A stretch of 64,000 nucleotides of DNA, taken from positions 1 to 64,000 of the forward strand of contig JAVBLZ010000006.1 in NCBI GenBank assembly GCA_031553045.1, in the 5' to 3' direction. The stretch is from CALXQW01 sp031553045 (GTDB taxonomy: Bacteria; Verrucomicrobiota; Verrucomicrobiia; Opitutales; Intestinicryptomonadaceae). The notes beneath the pieces are model-generated. The model worked only from the letters and a program-made list of their open reading frames with translations, did not search any database and was not told the DNA's origin. How positions within the stretch are numbered: position 1 is the first letter of the stretch; each line of letters begins with the position of its first letter. The translations under genes were made by a program, and so were the position numbers. Below, piece after piece: positions 16,727 through 26,125 of this stretch.

Positions 16727-18120
16727 TATTTTTTTGAAATAAAGTATAGCGGTTTGTATGTAAGAGTTAATTTGCCTGCGTCAGAAAAATTTTCTTGGTA
16801 AGATTTTTCAAATTTTTTGAATTTTGAAGGCGTCCAAAATTCCGAGAATCCGCCTGTAACGCCCGTATTTTTAAGATGTTTCAGAACTTCCATTGCTGAA
16901 TCAAAATGCAATACAACTTCTTCTGCGGTTTGGCTCAAAACTTCAAATCCTGAATTTTTTAGCATTTCAAAAATCAGATTTTGCTTGGGATAGTTTAAAC
17001 CTTTAGATGTTATGTATTTAATTTCCTTTAAATTGTCTGGCGCAAAGGTCGAAAATGCAAATATCCCGTTTGATTTGAGGGAAGAATGAATCTTGTCAAA
17101 AAGAGCATTTATATTGGAAACCCATTGTAGGGCGGAAGAAGACGCCACCAAATCCAAATGTTTTTTGAGAGTCAAACTGTCAGCATCGGCGACAACAAAT
17201 TCAGAACGTCTTAAAATTTCAGATGTAAAAAATTTCTGTGGAATTTCATTGATATCATTGAGGTGAAATTTTGAAACGGAGAATTTTTCATCCAGCAATC
17301 GGGTTAAAAACCCAGTGCCCGCACCAATTTCCAAAACCGTCTCAAAAGTCTTTTGTGAGGCTGATTCTGAGATTTTTTCCAACAGGATTTTTGCGGCGTG
17401 CCTTTGAATGATTGCGTATTGCTCGTAAGTTTCAAGATGGCGTGCAAAACTTTTTTTTATATCAGGTTTTTGCAAGGCTTCTCTAAAAAAGTTTTTTTGC
17501 AGAAAGTCTTCAGGATAATGTGCGCCAGAATAGACTATCAAATCCTTGCCCCAACAATTTTTCATACTTTCAAGCGGAAATATTTTATCGGCGTCGGCGG
17601 CAAAGTATCTGGACCAATTTTTTTTTGTCTGAGGAAACTCTTGAAAGTATCTTTGAAGTTGCGCCAACTCCAATTTCTGTGCTTCGGCAGGGCGCATTGA
17701 GGAGGCGTTTTCTATCTCTTTAGCCTTGCTTATAGAACCAAATATTCTGGTAGAAAATTTGCTCTTTGTTGTTTCGTCATAATTATTCAGTGTAGCGGAA
17801 AATATGTTTTCAGATATTCCGTATTTGTCATTAACAGGGCAAATTGAACCATTTATTGCAATGGAAAGCGTAATGTTTTTAAACTTTTCAAAGTGCAAAT
17901 TTGCAACCCAAATCCCAAAAGACCAAGCCACAAGATAGATTTTTTCATAGTCGGATGCAGAGTACGGTATTTGCAAAGATAAATCCGTATAATCATAAAA
18001 CATCAGCAAGTCTGAATTTGGGAACGCCTCTACATTCAGGGCGTTTGAATCCATACCCCAGCCGTTGAAAAATACAACAAGCGTTTTGCTTGAGCTTTTC
18101 TTTAACCACTCAAACTTCAT
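16726..18120 (-). CDS. Bifunctional BioG-BioC fusion: pimeloyl-ACP methyl ester esterase and malonyl-ACP methyltransferase
   Basis: A 464-aa fusion when started at the ATG 18118-18120, which overlaps the bioF stop as ATGA; the longer upstream start adds 8 residues inside bioF. Residues about 1-200 are a BioG-type alpha/beta hydrolase (FFNGWGMD near the start, nucleophile Ser in LVAWSFGIW). Residues about 215-464 are a BioC SAM-methyltransferase with VLEIGAGTGFL near 257-267. BioC methylates malonyl-ACP to start pimelate synthesis on the fatty-acid machinery; BioG removes the methyl ester when pimeloyl-ACP is complete. Fusing the two puts the first and last pathway-specific steps in one protein. 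Similar fusions are known in Bacteroidetes. Confidence 0.88.
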   Translation of the reverse strand: MKFEWLKKSSSKTLVVFFNGWGMDSNALNVEAFPNSDLLMFYDYTDLSLQIPYSASDYEKIYLVAWSFGIWVANLHFEKFKNITLSIAINGSICPVNDKYGISENIFSATLNNYDETTKSKFSTRIFGSISKAKEIENASSMRPAEAQKLELAQLQRYFQEFPQTKKNWSRYFAADADKIFPLESMKNCWGKDLIVYSGAHYPEDFLQKNFFREALQKPDIKKSFARHLETYEQYAIIQRHAAKILLEKISESASQKTFETVLEIGAGTGFLTRLLDEKFSVSKFHLNDINEIPQKFFTSEILRRSEFVVADADSLTLKKHLDLVASSSALQWVSNINALFDKIHSSLKSNGIFAFSTFAPDNLKEIKYITSKGLNYPKQNLIFEMLKNSGFEVLSQTAEEVVLHFDSAMEVLKHLKNTGVTGGFSEFWTPSKFKKFEKSYQENFSDAGKLTLTYKPLYFISKK

Positions 18121-19265
18121 TTTAAAATTTCTTTTGCCTCCCAAATTTTTTCCACAACAAATTTTATATTTTCAGGCGACATTGCGCTGCTCAAAGAAAA
18201 TCTTATGCGCGCTGTGTTCAAAGGCACGGTGGGGTGGCGTATTGCCGCCGCCCAGATGTCATTTTTTGAGAGAAATTCAGAATATTTTAAGCACTTTTGA
18301 TTGTCGCCGACAATCAAGGGCAGAATCTGGCTTTCAGCCTTAATCTCTGAAATTGCAGAGCCAAACAGCTCCTGCAAATTGCGGAGCTTGCATCTGGAAA
18401 AATTCATGCTGCGCATTTTTTCAAAAATAAAAATTGTCCACAAAATATTTATAGGAGCAATGGCGGTACTAAAAATTAAAGATCTGGATTTGTTGACTAA
18501 AAGTTCTTTTATGACGGCGCTACACACCACAAATGCGCCCTCAGAAGCCAATGCTTTGCCGAATGTTGCTAAAAGTAAATCCACATCTTCAATGCAATTT
18601 TCTTCTTCTGCCAAGCCAAGACCAGTTGCACCTAATACGCCTATCGCATGCGCTTCATCCAAGAAAAGCATGGCCTTAAAGCGCTTTTTAAGCTCAATGA
18701 TTTTTTTGAGATTTGCCTTGTCGCCATCCATGCTGAAGATGCTTTCGGTAACGATATAAACGTTCTCAAAATCTTTGCGATTTTGCTCAAGGAGTTTTTC
18801 AAGATGCTGCATATCGTTATGCGCATATCTGAAAAATTTTGCCTTTGATAAATTCAGAGCGTCTATCAAACTTGCGTGAACAAGTTTGTCGGCAAGTATT
18901 AAATCTTTTGAATTTGTAAGTGCGGGGAGTATACCCGTGTTTGCGTGATAACCGCTATTAAAAACAAGTGCCGCTTCTTTCTTGTAAGCGTGTGTTAACC
19001 TATCTTCAAGCAAGCTAAACTCCTCAAAATTACCCGTCAGAAGCCTTGAAGCGGAAGATCCTAACAAAAATTTTGAAGTGTAATTGGGCAAAGATTCGAA
19101 AAATTCTTTTTGCAAATCCAATCTAGATGAAATCCCAAGGTAGTCATTGGAAGAAAAATTCAAAAACTTTTTACCATTTACCAAAATGTCAACCCCCTCC
19201 GACCTACTTGTGATAAGGCGGCGCAAAAGACCATTTTTTTTGAGGTTTTCCAGCTCTTGTTTCAT
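18117..19265 (-). CDS. bioF: 8-amino-7-oxononanoate synthase
   Basis: A 382-aa PLP enzyme of the alpha-oxoamine synthase family. Visible are the glycine-rich 'FSSNDYLGIS' near residue 40, the 'SGYHANTGILPALT' region, the DEAHAIGVLG motif with the PLP-binding Asp, and the Schiff-base lysine in ATFGKALAS (about 235). It condenses pimeloyl-ACP with alanine. It starts immediately after the bioA stop codon and its own stop overlaps the bioG-bioC start. Confidence 0.93.
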   Translation of the reverse strand: MKQELENLKKNGLLRRLITSRSEGVDILVNGKKFLNFSSNDYLGISSRLDLQKEFFESLPNYTSKFLLGSSASRLLTGNFEEFSLLEDRLTHAYKKEAALVFNSGYHANTGILPALTNSKDLILADKLVHASLIDALNLSKAKFFRYAHNDMQHLEKLLEQNRKDFENVYIVTESIFSMDGDKANLKKIIELKKRFKAMLFLDEAHAIGVLGATGLGLAEEENCIEDVDLLLATFGKALASEGAFVVCSAVIKELLVNKSRSLIFSTAIAPINILWTIFIFEKMRSMNFSRCKLRNLQELFGSAISEIKAESQILPLIVGDNQKCLKYSEFLSKNDIWAAAIRHPTVPLNTARIRFSLSSAMSPENIKFVVEKIWEAKEILK

Positions 19266-20546
19266 TTACAAACCATTAACTACATCTATGAGTGCGTTTG
19301 TCAATTTCTCAAGCTGAGAATCTGATATTATATATGGAGGCATTATGTATATCAGCTTGCCGAAAGGTCTTATCCAAACATTTCTTTTTACAAACAATTC
19401 TTGAATTTCCTGCACATTTACAGGGCTTTTCATCTCTACAACGCCTATTGCGCCAAGCACCCTGACATCGGCTACATTTTCATTATTTTTCAAAACAAAA
19501 AGAGTATTTTGCAAATGACTTTCAATTCTTGCAATGTTAAGTGGAGTCTCAGGAGCGCAAATCAGGCTCAAAGATTTTTCGGCAACAGCGCAGGCAAGAG
19601 CGTTGCCCATAAATGTTGGACCATGCATGAATACGCTTGGGCTGGCACTTGAAATAATATCTGCAACATTTTTACTTGCGACAGTTGCCGCCAAAGTCAT
19701 GTATCCGCCAGTCAGGGCTTTGCCTACGCACATGATGTCGGGCTCAACATCCGCCCAAAGACAGGCAAACATTTTACCCGTCCTATAAAAACCCGTTGCA
19801 ATTTCGTCGGCAATAAAAAGTACATTATATTCTTTGCAGAGTTCATGCACCCGCTTCAGATAATTTGGGTGGTAAAAGCGCATTCCGCCTGCGCCTTGAA
19901 CTATAGGCTCCAAAATAAGTGCGGCAATTTTTGAAGAATTTTTCTTCAAAATGTTTTTCAAACTTATGGTATCTGAATCATCCCACTGCCCTCTGAATTT
20001 AGACTGCGGAGCGTCTGCAAAATATTGAATTGGCAAACGTGAATTATAGATTGAGTGCATGCCGGTTGTAGGGTCGCAAACAGACATCGCATGCCAAGTG
20101 TCGCCGTGGTATCCCGATTTTATAGTTACAAAATTTACCTTTTCAGAATTTGACTTTGCATGCCAAAATTGCAACGCCATCTTGAGCGCAACTTCAACCG
20201 CAACAGAACCGGAATCGGAATAAAAAATCTTTTCAAGATTTTGCGGCAGTATGCTCAGAAGCTTTTTACCGAGCCTGACCGCAGGTTCATGCGTCAACCC
20301 CCCAAACATTACGTGGCTGAAATTTTTTAGCTGAGAGTTTGCCGCCTCATTCAAAATTTGGTGATTATAGCCATGCACCGCCGCCCACCAAGAAGACATG
20401 CCGTCTATCAAAACCTCTCCACTTGCAAGAAATATCTCCGCACCCTTAGCGCCCGCTACGGGATATGTTTTTAGCGGATTGAGCATGGATGTGTAGGGAT
20501 GCCACAAATGCTTTTTATCAAAATCTAAAAGTTCATTTATGTTCAT
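19266..20546 (-). CDS. bioA: Adenosylmethionine--8-amino-7-oxononanoate aminotransferase
   Basis: A 426-aa class III aminotransferase of standard BioA length. It has the N-terminal HLWHPYTSM motif specific to BioA, the '[15 protein letters not shown]' substrate region, [12 protein letters not shown] (PLP Asp) and the active lysine in VGKALTGGY (about 273). It converts 8-amino-7-oxononanoate to diaminopelargonic acid using SAM as the amino donor. It overlaps the end of bioB by 14 bp and abuts bioF. Confidence 0.95.
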   Translation of the reverse strand: MNINELLDFDKKHLWHPYTSMLNPLKTYPVAGAKGAEIFLASGEVLIDGMSSWWAAVHGYNHQILNEAANSQLKNFSHVMFGGLTHEPAVRLGKKLLSILPQNLEKIFYSDSGSVAVEVALKMALQFWHAKSNSEKVNFVTIKSGYHGDTWHAMSVCDPTTGMHSIYNSRLPIQYFADAPQSKFRGQWDDSDTISLKNILKKNSSKIAALILEPIVQGAGGMRFYHPNYLKRVHELCKEYNVLFIADEIATGFYRTGKMFACLWADVEPDIMCVGKALTGGYMTLAATVASKNVADIISSASPSVFMHGPTFMGNALACAVAEKSLSLICAPETPLNIARIESHLQNTLFVLKNNENVADVRVLGAIGVVEMKSPVNVQEIQELFVKRNVWIRPFGKLIYIMPPYIISDSQLEKLTNALIDVVNGL

Positions 20547-21471
20547 AACCCAACCTATTAATCATCTCTAAATCGCTTTTTAAATCATTGCCTATTGTGG
20601 TAAGAAGGTCTCCTACTAAGGCTGCGCTCACACCGCAATATAAGGCTTTTTCTTGAATATGCCTTATCTGCAATCTGCCGCCTGCAAAGCGTATGTGGCT
20701 TGCAGGGTTGACTATTCTAAAGATTGCAAAAGCTTTTAAAACATCATCGTCTTTAAGTGGCGCAATGCCGTAAAGCGGAGTGCCTTTGATGGGGTTTAAA
20801 ATATTTACAGGTATTGAAACAGCGCCTATTTCTTTTAGTTTGAAGGCAAATTCTATGCGTTGCTCAAGACTTTCTCCCATGCCTATTATTCCGCCTGAGC
20901 AAATCTCTAAACCGATTTTTTTTGCAAAATTTATTGTTCTGACTTTTTCCTCAATAGTGTGTGTGGAACAAAGTTTGGGAAAGTGCGAAGGCGCTGTTTC
21001 AAGATTGCAATGATAACGCCTCATGCCTGCATTATAGAGCTTTTGCAACTGTTCTTCATTGAGCAGCCCCAAAGAACCGCAAAGCGATATTTTTAAATTG
21101 TCCTTCAAAAATTTGTAAGCTTGAGCAAGATTTTCTATATCTGAATTTGAAAGTGCACGTCCGCTTGTAACCAAAGAAAATCGGTCTATATTATTGTCGT
21201 CAAAAACTTTTGCATAGGCAAGCATTTGCGTTGAGTCAACAAGCCCATACTCAGCAATATCCGTAGAATAATGGGCGGATTGAGAACACCACTTGCAGTC
21301 TTCAGAACATTTGCCGCTACGGGCGTTCATAATTGCGCAGGTTTCAAAAACCTTACCGTGATGTTTTAGGCGCAATGCATTTGCGAGAGAGAAAAGCTCA
21401 TCAGGCTTGTCTTGAAGGGCAAGCGTAAGTACGTCATCAAAACTTAAGGCACTGTCTGCGGAAACGCTCAT
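20533..21471 (-). CDS. bioB: Biotin synthase (radical SAM)
   Basis: A 312-aa radical SAM enzyme with the [4Fe-4S] motif C55-x3-C59-x2-C62 in [13 protein letters not shown] and the conserved '[16 protein letters not shown]' and 'NPIKGTPL' segments. It inserts sulfur into dethiobiotin. It starts directly after the stop of the ABM-domain gene with no gap, and overlaps bioA. The order bioB-A-F-GC-D forms a complete late biotin pathway. Confidence 0.95.
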   Translation of the reverse strand: MSVSADSALSFDDVLTLALQDKPDELFSLANALRLKHHGKVFETCAIMNARSGKCSEDCKWCSQSAHYSTDIAEYGLVDSTQMLAYAKVFDDNNIDRFSLVTSGRALSNSDIENLAQAYKFLKDNLKISLCGSLGLLNEEQLQKLYNAGMRRYHCNLETAPSHFPKLCSTHTIEEKVRTINFAKKIGLEICSGGIIGMGESLEQRIEFAFKLKEIGAVSIPVNILNPIKGTPLYGIAPLKDDDVLKAFAIFRIVNPASHIRFAGGRLQIRHIQEKALYCGVSAALVGDLLTTIGNDLKSDLEMINRLGYEHK

Positions 21472-21789
21472 TTATCTTTCTTGTGAAACTTCAAAAACTC
21501 TTACGCCCAAATATTCTTCAACATATTCTTCACGCTTTTTACGCAATTCCTGAATATAAGGCATCTGGCGATGCTTTTCAAAAGCGTCCATATCCAGATA
21601 TTCTTCAAAGAAGAAAAACTTGCGCTTATCGGCGATATCGCAGATTAGAGAGTATTCAAGACAACCCTCTTCCGCATTTGATTTTTCTATCACTTGGTGT
21701 ATGTAGTCTAGAAAACTTTGCAGGCAATCTTCTTTGATTTTAAGACCCGCTTTAACTATCACTTTTTTATTAGGTAAAGATTTGCTCAT
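21472..21789 (-). CDS. ABM-domain (YgiN-like) small protein
   Basis: A 105-aa dimeric alpha/beta-barrel type protein of the antibiotic-biosynthesis-monooxygenase superfamily: VIVKAGLKIKEDC strand/helix, EEGCLEYSLICD, then FFFEEYLDMDAFEKHRQM, which is the family's conserved core. Members act as cofactor-free quinone or aldehyde monooxygenases or sometimes as heme- or signal-binding proteins. It sits 4 bp after the RND pump gene and directly before bioB, bridging the efflux and biotin blocks. Its substrate is unknown. Confidence 0.75.
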   Translation of the reverse strand: MSKSLPNKKVIVKAGLKIKEDCLQSFLDYIHQVIEKSNAEEGCLEYSLICDIADKRKFFFFEEYLDMDAFEKHRQMPYIQELRKKREEYVEEYLGVRVFEVSQER

Positions 21790-21793
21790 AAAT

Positions 21794-24700
21794 TCAGCCC
21801 TTTATTTTAAAGATTTTTTTAATATCAAAAACAATCATATATGAAATTGGCAAAACAATCATTGTAAAGATAGAAGTTAAGAATGTCGCCGCAGACAAGC
21901 AAAGTAAGACTTGCTGGAGGAATTTTAAATGATGATTAAATTCAAACATGATTGGCGTAAATATGATGATTGTCATCACGCTAATTAATAGAATAGGGCG
22001 TAGTCTTGCGACAGCCGCCGTAGTTATAAGACGTAAACTATCTTTCTCAAACAGAGATTTTTTTTGCGTTTCATTGTGAAATAGAAGGGCATTGAAAGCG
22101 GCAAATAGAAGGACGATTATTCCGGAAGCAACACCTAAAAATGTCAACTGACAGGCAAATATTAGGTGGGTAATCAGTATGCAGACTATTGAAGCAAGAC
22201 TCGATATTACAAAAATTAAACCGCCCACATAACTATTGAAATAGAGAGACATTAGGCAGAAAACTATTGCAAAACAAAGCGCAAATACCAAAGCCAAATC
22301 TGCAAGCCCACGATGAATTTCATTATATTTCCCCGAAAGTTCCGCCGACAAACCGGCGTACTTATTTTCAAGATTAGGGAATATATCATCCTCCAAAGAC
22401 TTGGCGATTGCTTCAATAGATAAGCGGCTTGAAAGATTTGCTTTAACTGTGATTATGCGGCGCAAATTCTCTCTTTGTATGCTGGTAAAAGAGTCAGCCC
22501 TATCTATATCGACGACTTCGGAAAACATTACGGTATTGCCATTTTTGTCTATGAGGGTGAATTTGTCTAAAGTTGATTCATTGCAACGTTCAGACTCGGG
22601 CAGGCGAACCATAATTTTAATTTCTTCACGTCCACGTTGTTGGCGCATTGCTTCAGTACCGTAGAATGCGCCCCTTAACTGTTTTGCAACATCCGCAACA
22701 CTGAAACCCATAGTCTTTGCCTCATCCAGAATTTTGATGTTAAGCTGGTCTTTGCCGATGAGTATGCCGTCATCAACATCCAAAACATCATGATATTTTA
22801 AGAGGCTTTCTTTTATTTCTTTTGCCGCAATTTTAAGTATCTCCAAATTTTTGTGGCTGATAGATACGGATATGGATTTATCGAGAACCGGAGATTCTGA
22901 ATCTGCCGTGTACACTATGCTTGATACTCCAAGAACCTCGCCAACTTTAGTCTTCCAAGATTTAATAATTTCATCCGATGAAATTTTTGAAGTGCCGTTT
23001 AGAGTAAGATAAATGCGCACTTCGGCGTAGTAAGTGCCTATAAATTTATCGTCAGTTGATTTGAATATACAGGTTTTTACGCCACGAGCAAAATGTTCAT
23101 TGCCGTTTTCCGCCACAAGTTCTTGTGCTTTTTGCGCAACAAAAAGTGCGCAATTTTCCGTATCGCTAAAAGGTGCGTCGAAAGGCAGGTTTATTGTGGC
23201 TTTTACGTATTCACCTTCAATCACGGGGAATATGTTTGTGCGTATTTTGCCAGAATAAAGTAAGCTTAACATTACAGAGGCAATGCCAAAAAATAAAGAG
23301 GCAAAAATATATCTATGCGGTAAAAAGAACTTTGTAAGTGCGTTTGAATAGGCGGTTTTTACACTGTTTAAAAATCTTCCAGACAATAATCCCGCCTTGT
23401 TTCCGCAAAGGTTTGCAAATTTAAGCGGCAATATAAATACGGAAACAAAAACAGACAAAGGTAACCCAATTACGACTGCCAGAAAAAGCGGATAATAAAA
23501 TTTGCCGACCACATTGTCGGCAAAGTATATGGGTGAAAACAATAAAATTGATGATATTGCGAGTATCGCAGAAGCGCCAAACATAAATCTAGAGCCTTCC
23601 AGCGAAGATGTTTTCCAAGATATACCCTTTTCTTTGAGTTTTTGTATGCTCTCGGAAATATTTACTGCGCACGACATTAAAAGGACAATCAGAATGCTCA
23701 AAGAGAAAAATAAAACCAAGCTTATCGGCTTACCTAAGATTGCAAAAATTGCAATGACTCCCAAGATTGATGCGGGAAGCGTTAACGCAAGCCAAAACGC
23801 CATGCGACGTTCAAAAAACAATGCAAAGAAAATCAGGATTCCAACCCATCCATAGACGCCGCTTTTTAAAAGCAAACTTGATGTGAAAAGGTATTCGTCG
23901 GAAGAATCCATGGTTATCTCCATAGATACGCCCGTCGGCAATTTTTTTCTGTAATTTGCAATAAAGTTTTTTACGAGTTTTGAAATTTTCTTGGGCGTAA
24001 AATCTCCATAATTATAAACCTTAAAAAACACCGCACGCTTTCCGTTCCAGAGTAATCTTGAAAAATCGTCATCAAACCCGTCTATTACTTTGCCAATGTC
24101 CGAAAGGGTTAGGGCGGCGCCTGCTTGCGGCACTATTATTGGCAAAGATTCAAATTCTTTACCATAGTCGCGTCTGTCTTTAATGCGAACAAGGATGTCC
24201 CCGCCGTCGGTGTATATTGTGCCTGCGGGCAATTCCAGACTATTGCTGCGCAATTTGTCTGCTATGTCATTTATAGACAAACCGTATCTGCGCAAATTTT
24301 CCATAGGTATTTCCACCGAAATTTCGGGCTTCTGGTTGCCGAAAACTTCAAGTGCTGTAATGCCGGATGTGCGCAGAAAATCATCTCTTAAGGTTTCTGA
24401 AAGCTCATACATTTCACGTTGCGATATATCTGCGTAAAGACAAAATTCCATAACTTTAACTTTATCGCTGGATACGGAAATATGGGGTTCTTCGGCGTCA
24501 GACGGAAAACTTGTTATTCTGTCTATACCCATTTTTACATCGGTGGCGAGTTTTTGTATGTCTGCGCCTTTACGCATTTCTATTACAATGGTTGCAAGAT
24601 TTTCGTCGGCGGTAGAAGTGATTTTTTCAACATTTTCCAAACCGGCAACGGTGTCTTCAACTGCCAATATTATTGCACGTTCTATATCTTCCGGGGATGC

Positions 24701-24880
24701 ACCAGGGTAAGATACCGTAACTGTAATAGTTTCTGGACTTGAGTTTGGATATACTTCTTGCCTGCCATAAAAAAGTGCCGCCAACCCCGCACATGAAATT
24801 ATAAACATGGCGAGCCCTGCTAACAGTTTATTGTCTGAAAATGCAGAAATAAAATCAAATTTTTGATTCCCTATTTTCAT
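21794..24880 (-). CDS. RND-family efflux transporter (AcrB/MexF-like inner-membrane pump)
   Basis: A 1,028-aa protein with the RND layout: one N-terminal TM (about 18-36), a large periplasmic loop with the conserved 'VTVSYPGASPEDIERAI' segment, a TM cluster near 335-540, a second periplasmic loop and a C-terminal TM cluster (about 850-1020). It is the proton-driven pump of a tripartite efflux system and follows the membrane-fusion protein gene by 10 bp. The substrate is not predictable. The canonical TM4 proton-relay aspartates are not clearly visible ('LLMSCAVNISESI' region), so coupling should be checked. Confidence 0.9.
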   Translation of the reverse strand: MKIGNQKFDFISAFSDNKLLAGLAMFIISCAGLAALFYGRQEVYPNSSPETITVTVSYPGASPEDIERAIILAVEDTVAGLENVEKITSTADENLATIVIEMRKGADIQKLATDVKMGIDRITSFPSDAEEPHISVSSDKVKVMEFCLYADISQREMYELSETLRDDFLRTSGITALEVFGNQKPEISVEIPMENLRRYGLSINDIADKLRSNSLELPAGTIYTDGGDILVRIKDRRDYGKEFESLPIIVPQAGAALTLSDIGKVIDGFDDDFSRLLWNGKRAVFFKVYNYGDFTPKKISKLVKNFIANYRKKLPTGVSMEITMDSSDEYLFTSSLLLKSGVYGWVGILIFFALFFERRMAFWLALTLPASILGVIAIFAILGKPISLVLFFSLSILIVLLMSCAVNISESIQKLKEKGISWKTSSLEGSRFMFGASAILAISSILLFSPIYFADNVVGKFYYPLFLAVVIGLPLSVFVSVFILPLKFANLCGNKAGLLSGRFLNSVKTAYSNALTKFFLPHRYIFASLFFGIASVMLSLLYSGKIRTNIFPVIEGEYVKATINLPFDAPFSDTENCALFVAQKAQELVAENGNEHFARGVKTCIFKSTDDKFIGTYYAEVRIYLTLNGTSKISSDEIIKSWKTKVGEVLGVSSIVYTADSESPVLDKSISVSISHKNLEILKIAAKEIKESLLKYHDVLDVDDGILIGKDQLNIKILDEAKTMGFSVADVAKQLRGAFYGTEAMRQQRGREEIKIMVRLPESERCNESTLDKFTLIDKNGNTVMFSEVVDIDRADSFTSIQRENLRRIITVKANLSSRLSIEAIAKSLEDDIFPNLENKYAGLSAELSGKYNEIHRGLADLALVFALCFAIVFCLMSLYFNSYVGGLIFVISSLASIVCILITHLIFACQLTFLGVASGIIVLLFAAFNALLFHNETQKKSLFEKDSLRLITTAAVARLRPILLISVMTIIIFTPIMFEFNHHLKFLQQVLLCLSAATFLTSIFTMIVLPISYMIVFDIKKIFKIKG

Positions 24881-24890
24881 CGTAAATATC

Positions 24891-26117
24891 TTAAGATTTT
24901 TTGATTATATCCAAAGATACGCCTTCAAGAGGAGCATCTATGCGGGTTAAAATCAGCCTTGTGTCAGCAGGCATATTTTCTGTGGAAATATAAACTTCCA
25001 ACTTATCTTTCCAAATTATTTTTGGTGAAAGTATGCGCAATTTATTTTCCGAATCGGCAATGAAAATATCTTTGTCGTCATGCAAAGCTGTTCTAGGAAT
25101 TTTATAGGCGTTTTCAATCATTTTGCCTTGAATCTCAACACGCACAACAGAGTCTAGCAGCAAGGGTGGCAAGCCCTTGGATTCTTTCAGCGCAAGGGGA
25201 TCATCAACTTTTACCATCAGGCGCACCAATTTTTGCTCATTCATAACGCCACGCATTCTGTGCACAAAAGCGTCTCTTACGCCAACGGTAAGATTGCCCT
25301 TATTTGTCCCGCTTGTTATATAAACTTTTGCAGGACTCCCCAAAGGTTTTTCAATATTCCAATTTGGTATCTCAAGCCAACTAAGCGTTTCATAGGTTAC
25401 GGTTGTGTCCACCCAAAAATATCTTGTGTCATAAAAGTCGCAAAATGCGGTGGATGGGCTTACTATCATTCCTATGCCGGCGGCGTTTTTTTCTATCAGA
25501 CCTTGGAAGGGGGCGCGCACGACAGTGTGCTTGAGATTGTCGGCGGCAGATTTTAATTGCGATTCACATTTGAGAAGTTCCGCCTGGGCGCTTTTAAGAT
25601 GAGGTTTTCTGAGCGCCAAAGAACCTTCGTCAAAAGCTGTTTTCACGATGTCTGGGTTTTCTTTTTTCATTATTTCCCACTCACGTTTTGCAACCTCTTG
25701 AGAACCCAATTCCAAGTCGTACGCCGCTTTCGCTTTTTCAAGATTAGCCAAAGCCAAGTCGTAGGCGGCCTTCTGGTCAACATCGTCTATAAACAAGAGT
25801 TCTTCGCCTTCTTCGACATTATAACCAGAACCGTATCTTTTGCCAAACCCAACAAGTATGCCTGAAATTTTCGGTTTAAGCTGAATAATCTGGACGGGCA
25901 TGACTTTCCCCATTTCTGTGATTTTTGCGGGTTCGCAAACTTGTTTAAGCTCTAAAACTTCCACCCTATATTTCATTTGTGCGGGGGAAATTTTTGGATC
26001 ATCTTTGACATCGCTTGCAATTTCCCAAGAAAACCAAAGGCAAGCACCGACACATACAAGCGTGAAGATTGCCGTAAAAATTGTTTTAAGAAGTGATGAA
26101 TTTTGTTCTTCTTTCAT
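24891..26117 (-). CDS. RND membrane-fusion protein (HlyD/AcrA family)
   Basis: A 408-aa periplasmic adaptor with one N-terminal hydrophobic anchor (about 12-30). It has a lipoyl/biotinyl-type hairpin split around a coiled coil (GYNVEEGEELLFIDDVDQKAAYDLA, broken by helices to about 195, then 'TVVRAPFQGLIEKNAAGIG'), and beta-barrel and membrane-proximal domains. It links the inner-membrane pump to the outer-membrane factor. It lies between those two genes with gaps of about 10 bp, forming a standard OMF-MFP-RND operon. Confidence 0.9.
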   Translation of the reverse strand: MKEEQNSSLLKTIFTAIFTLVCVGACLWFSWEIASDVKDDPKISPAQMKYRVEVLELKQVCEPAKITEMGKVMPVQIIQLKPKISGILVGFGKRYGSGYNVEEGEELLFIDDVDQKAAYDLALANLEKAKAAYDLELGSQEVAKREWEIMKKENPDIVKTAFDEGSLALRKPHLKSAQAELLKCESQLKSAADNLKHTVVRAPFQGLIEKNAAGIGMIVSPSTAFCDFYDTRYFWVDTTVTYETLSWLEIPNWNIEKPLGSPAKVYITSGTNKGNLTVGVRDAFVHRMRGVMNEQKLVRLMVKVDDPLALKESKGLPPLLLDSVVRVEIQGKMIENAYKIPRTALHDDKDIFIADSENKLRILSPKIIWKDKLEVYISTENMPADTRLILTRIDAPLEGVSLDIIKKS

Positions 26118-26125
26118 AAATAAAA

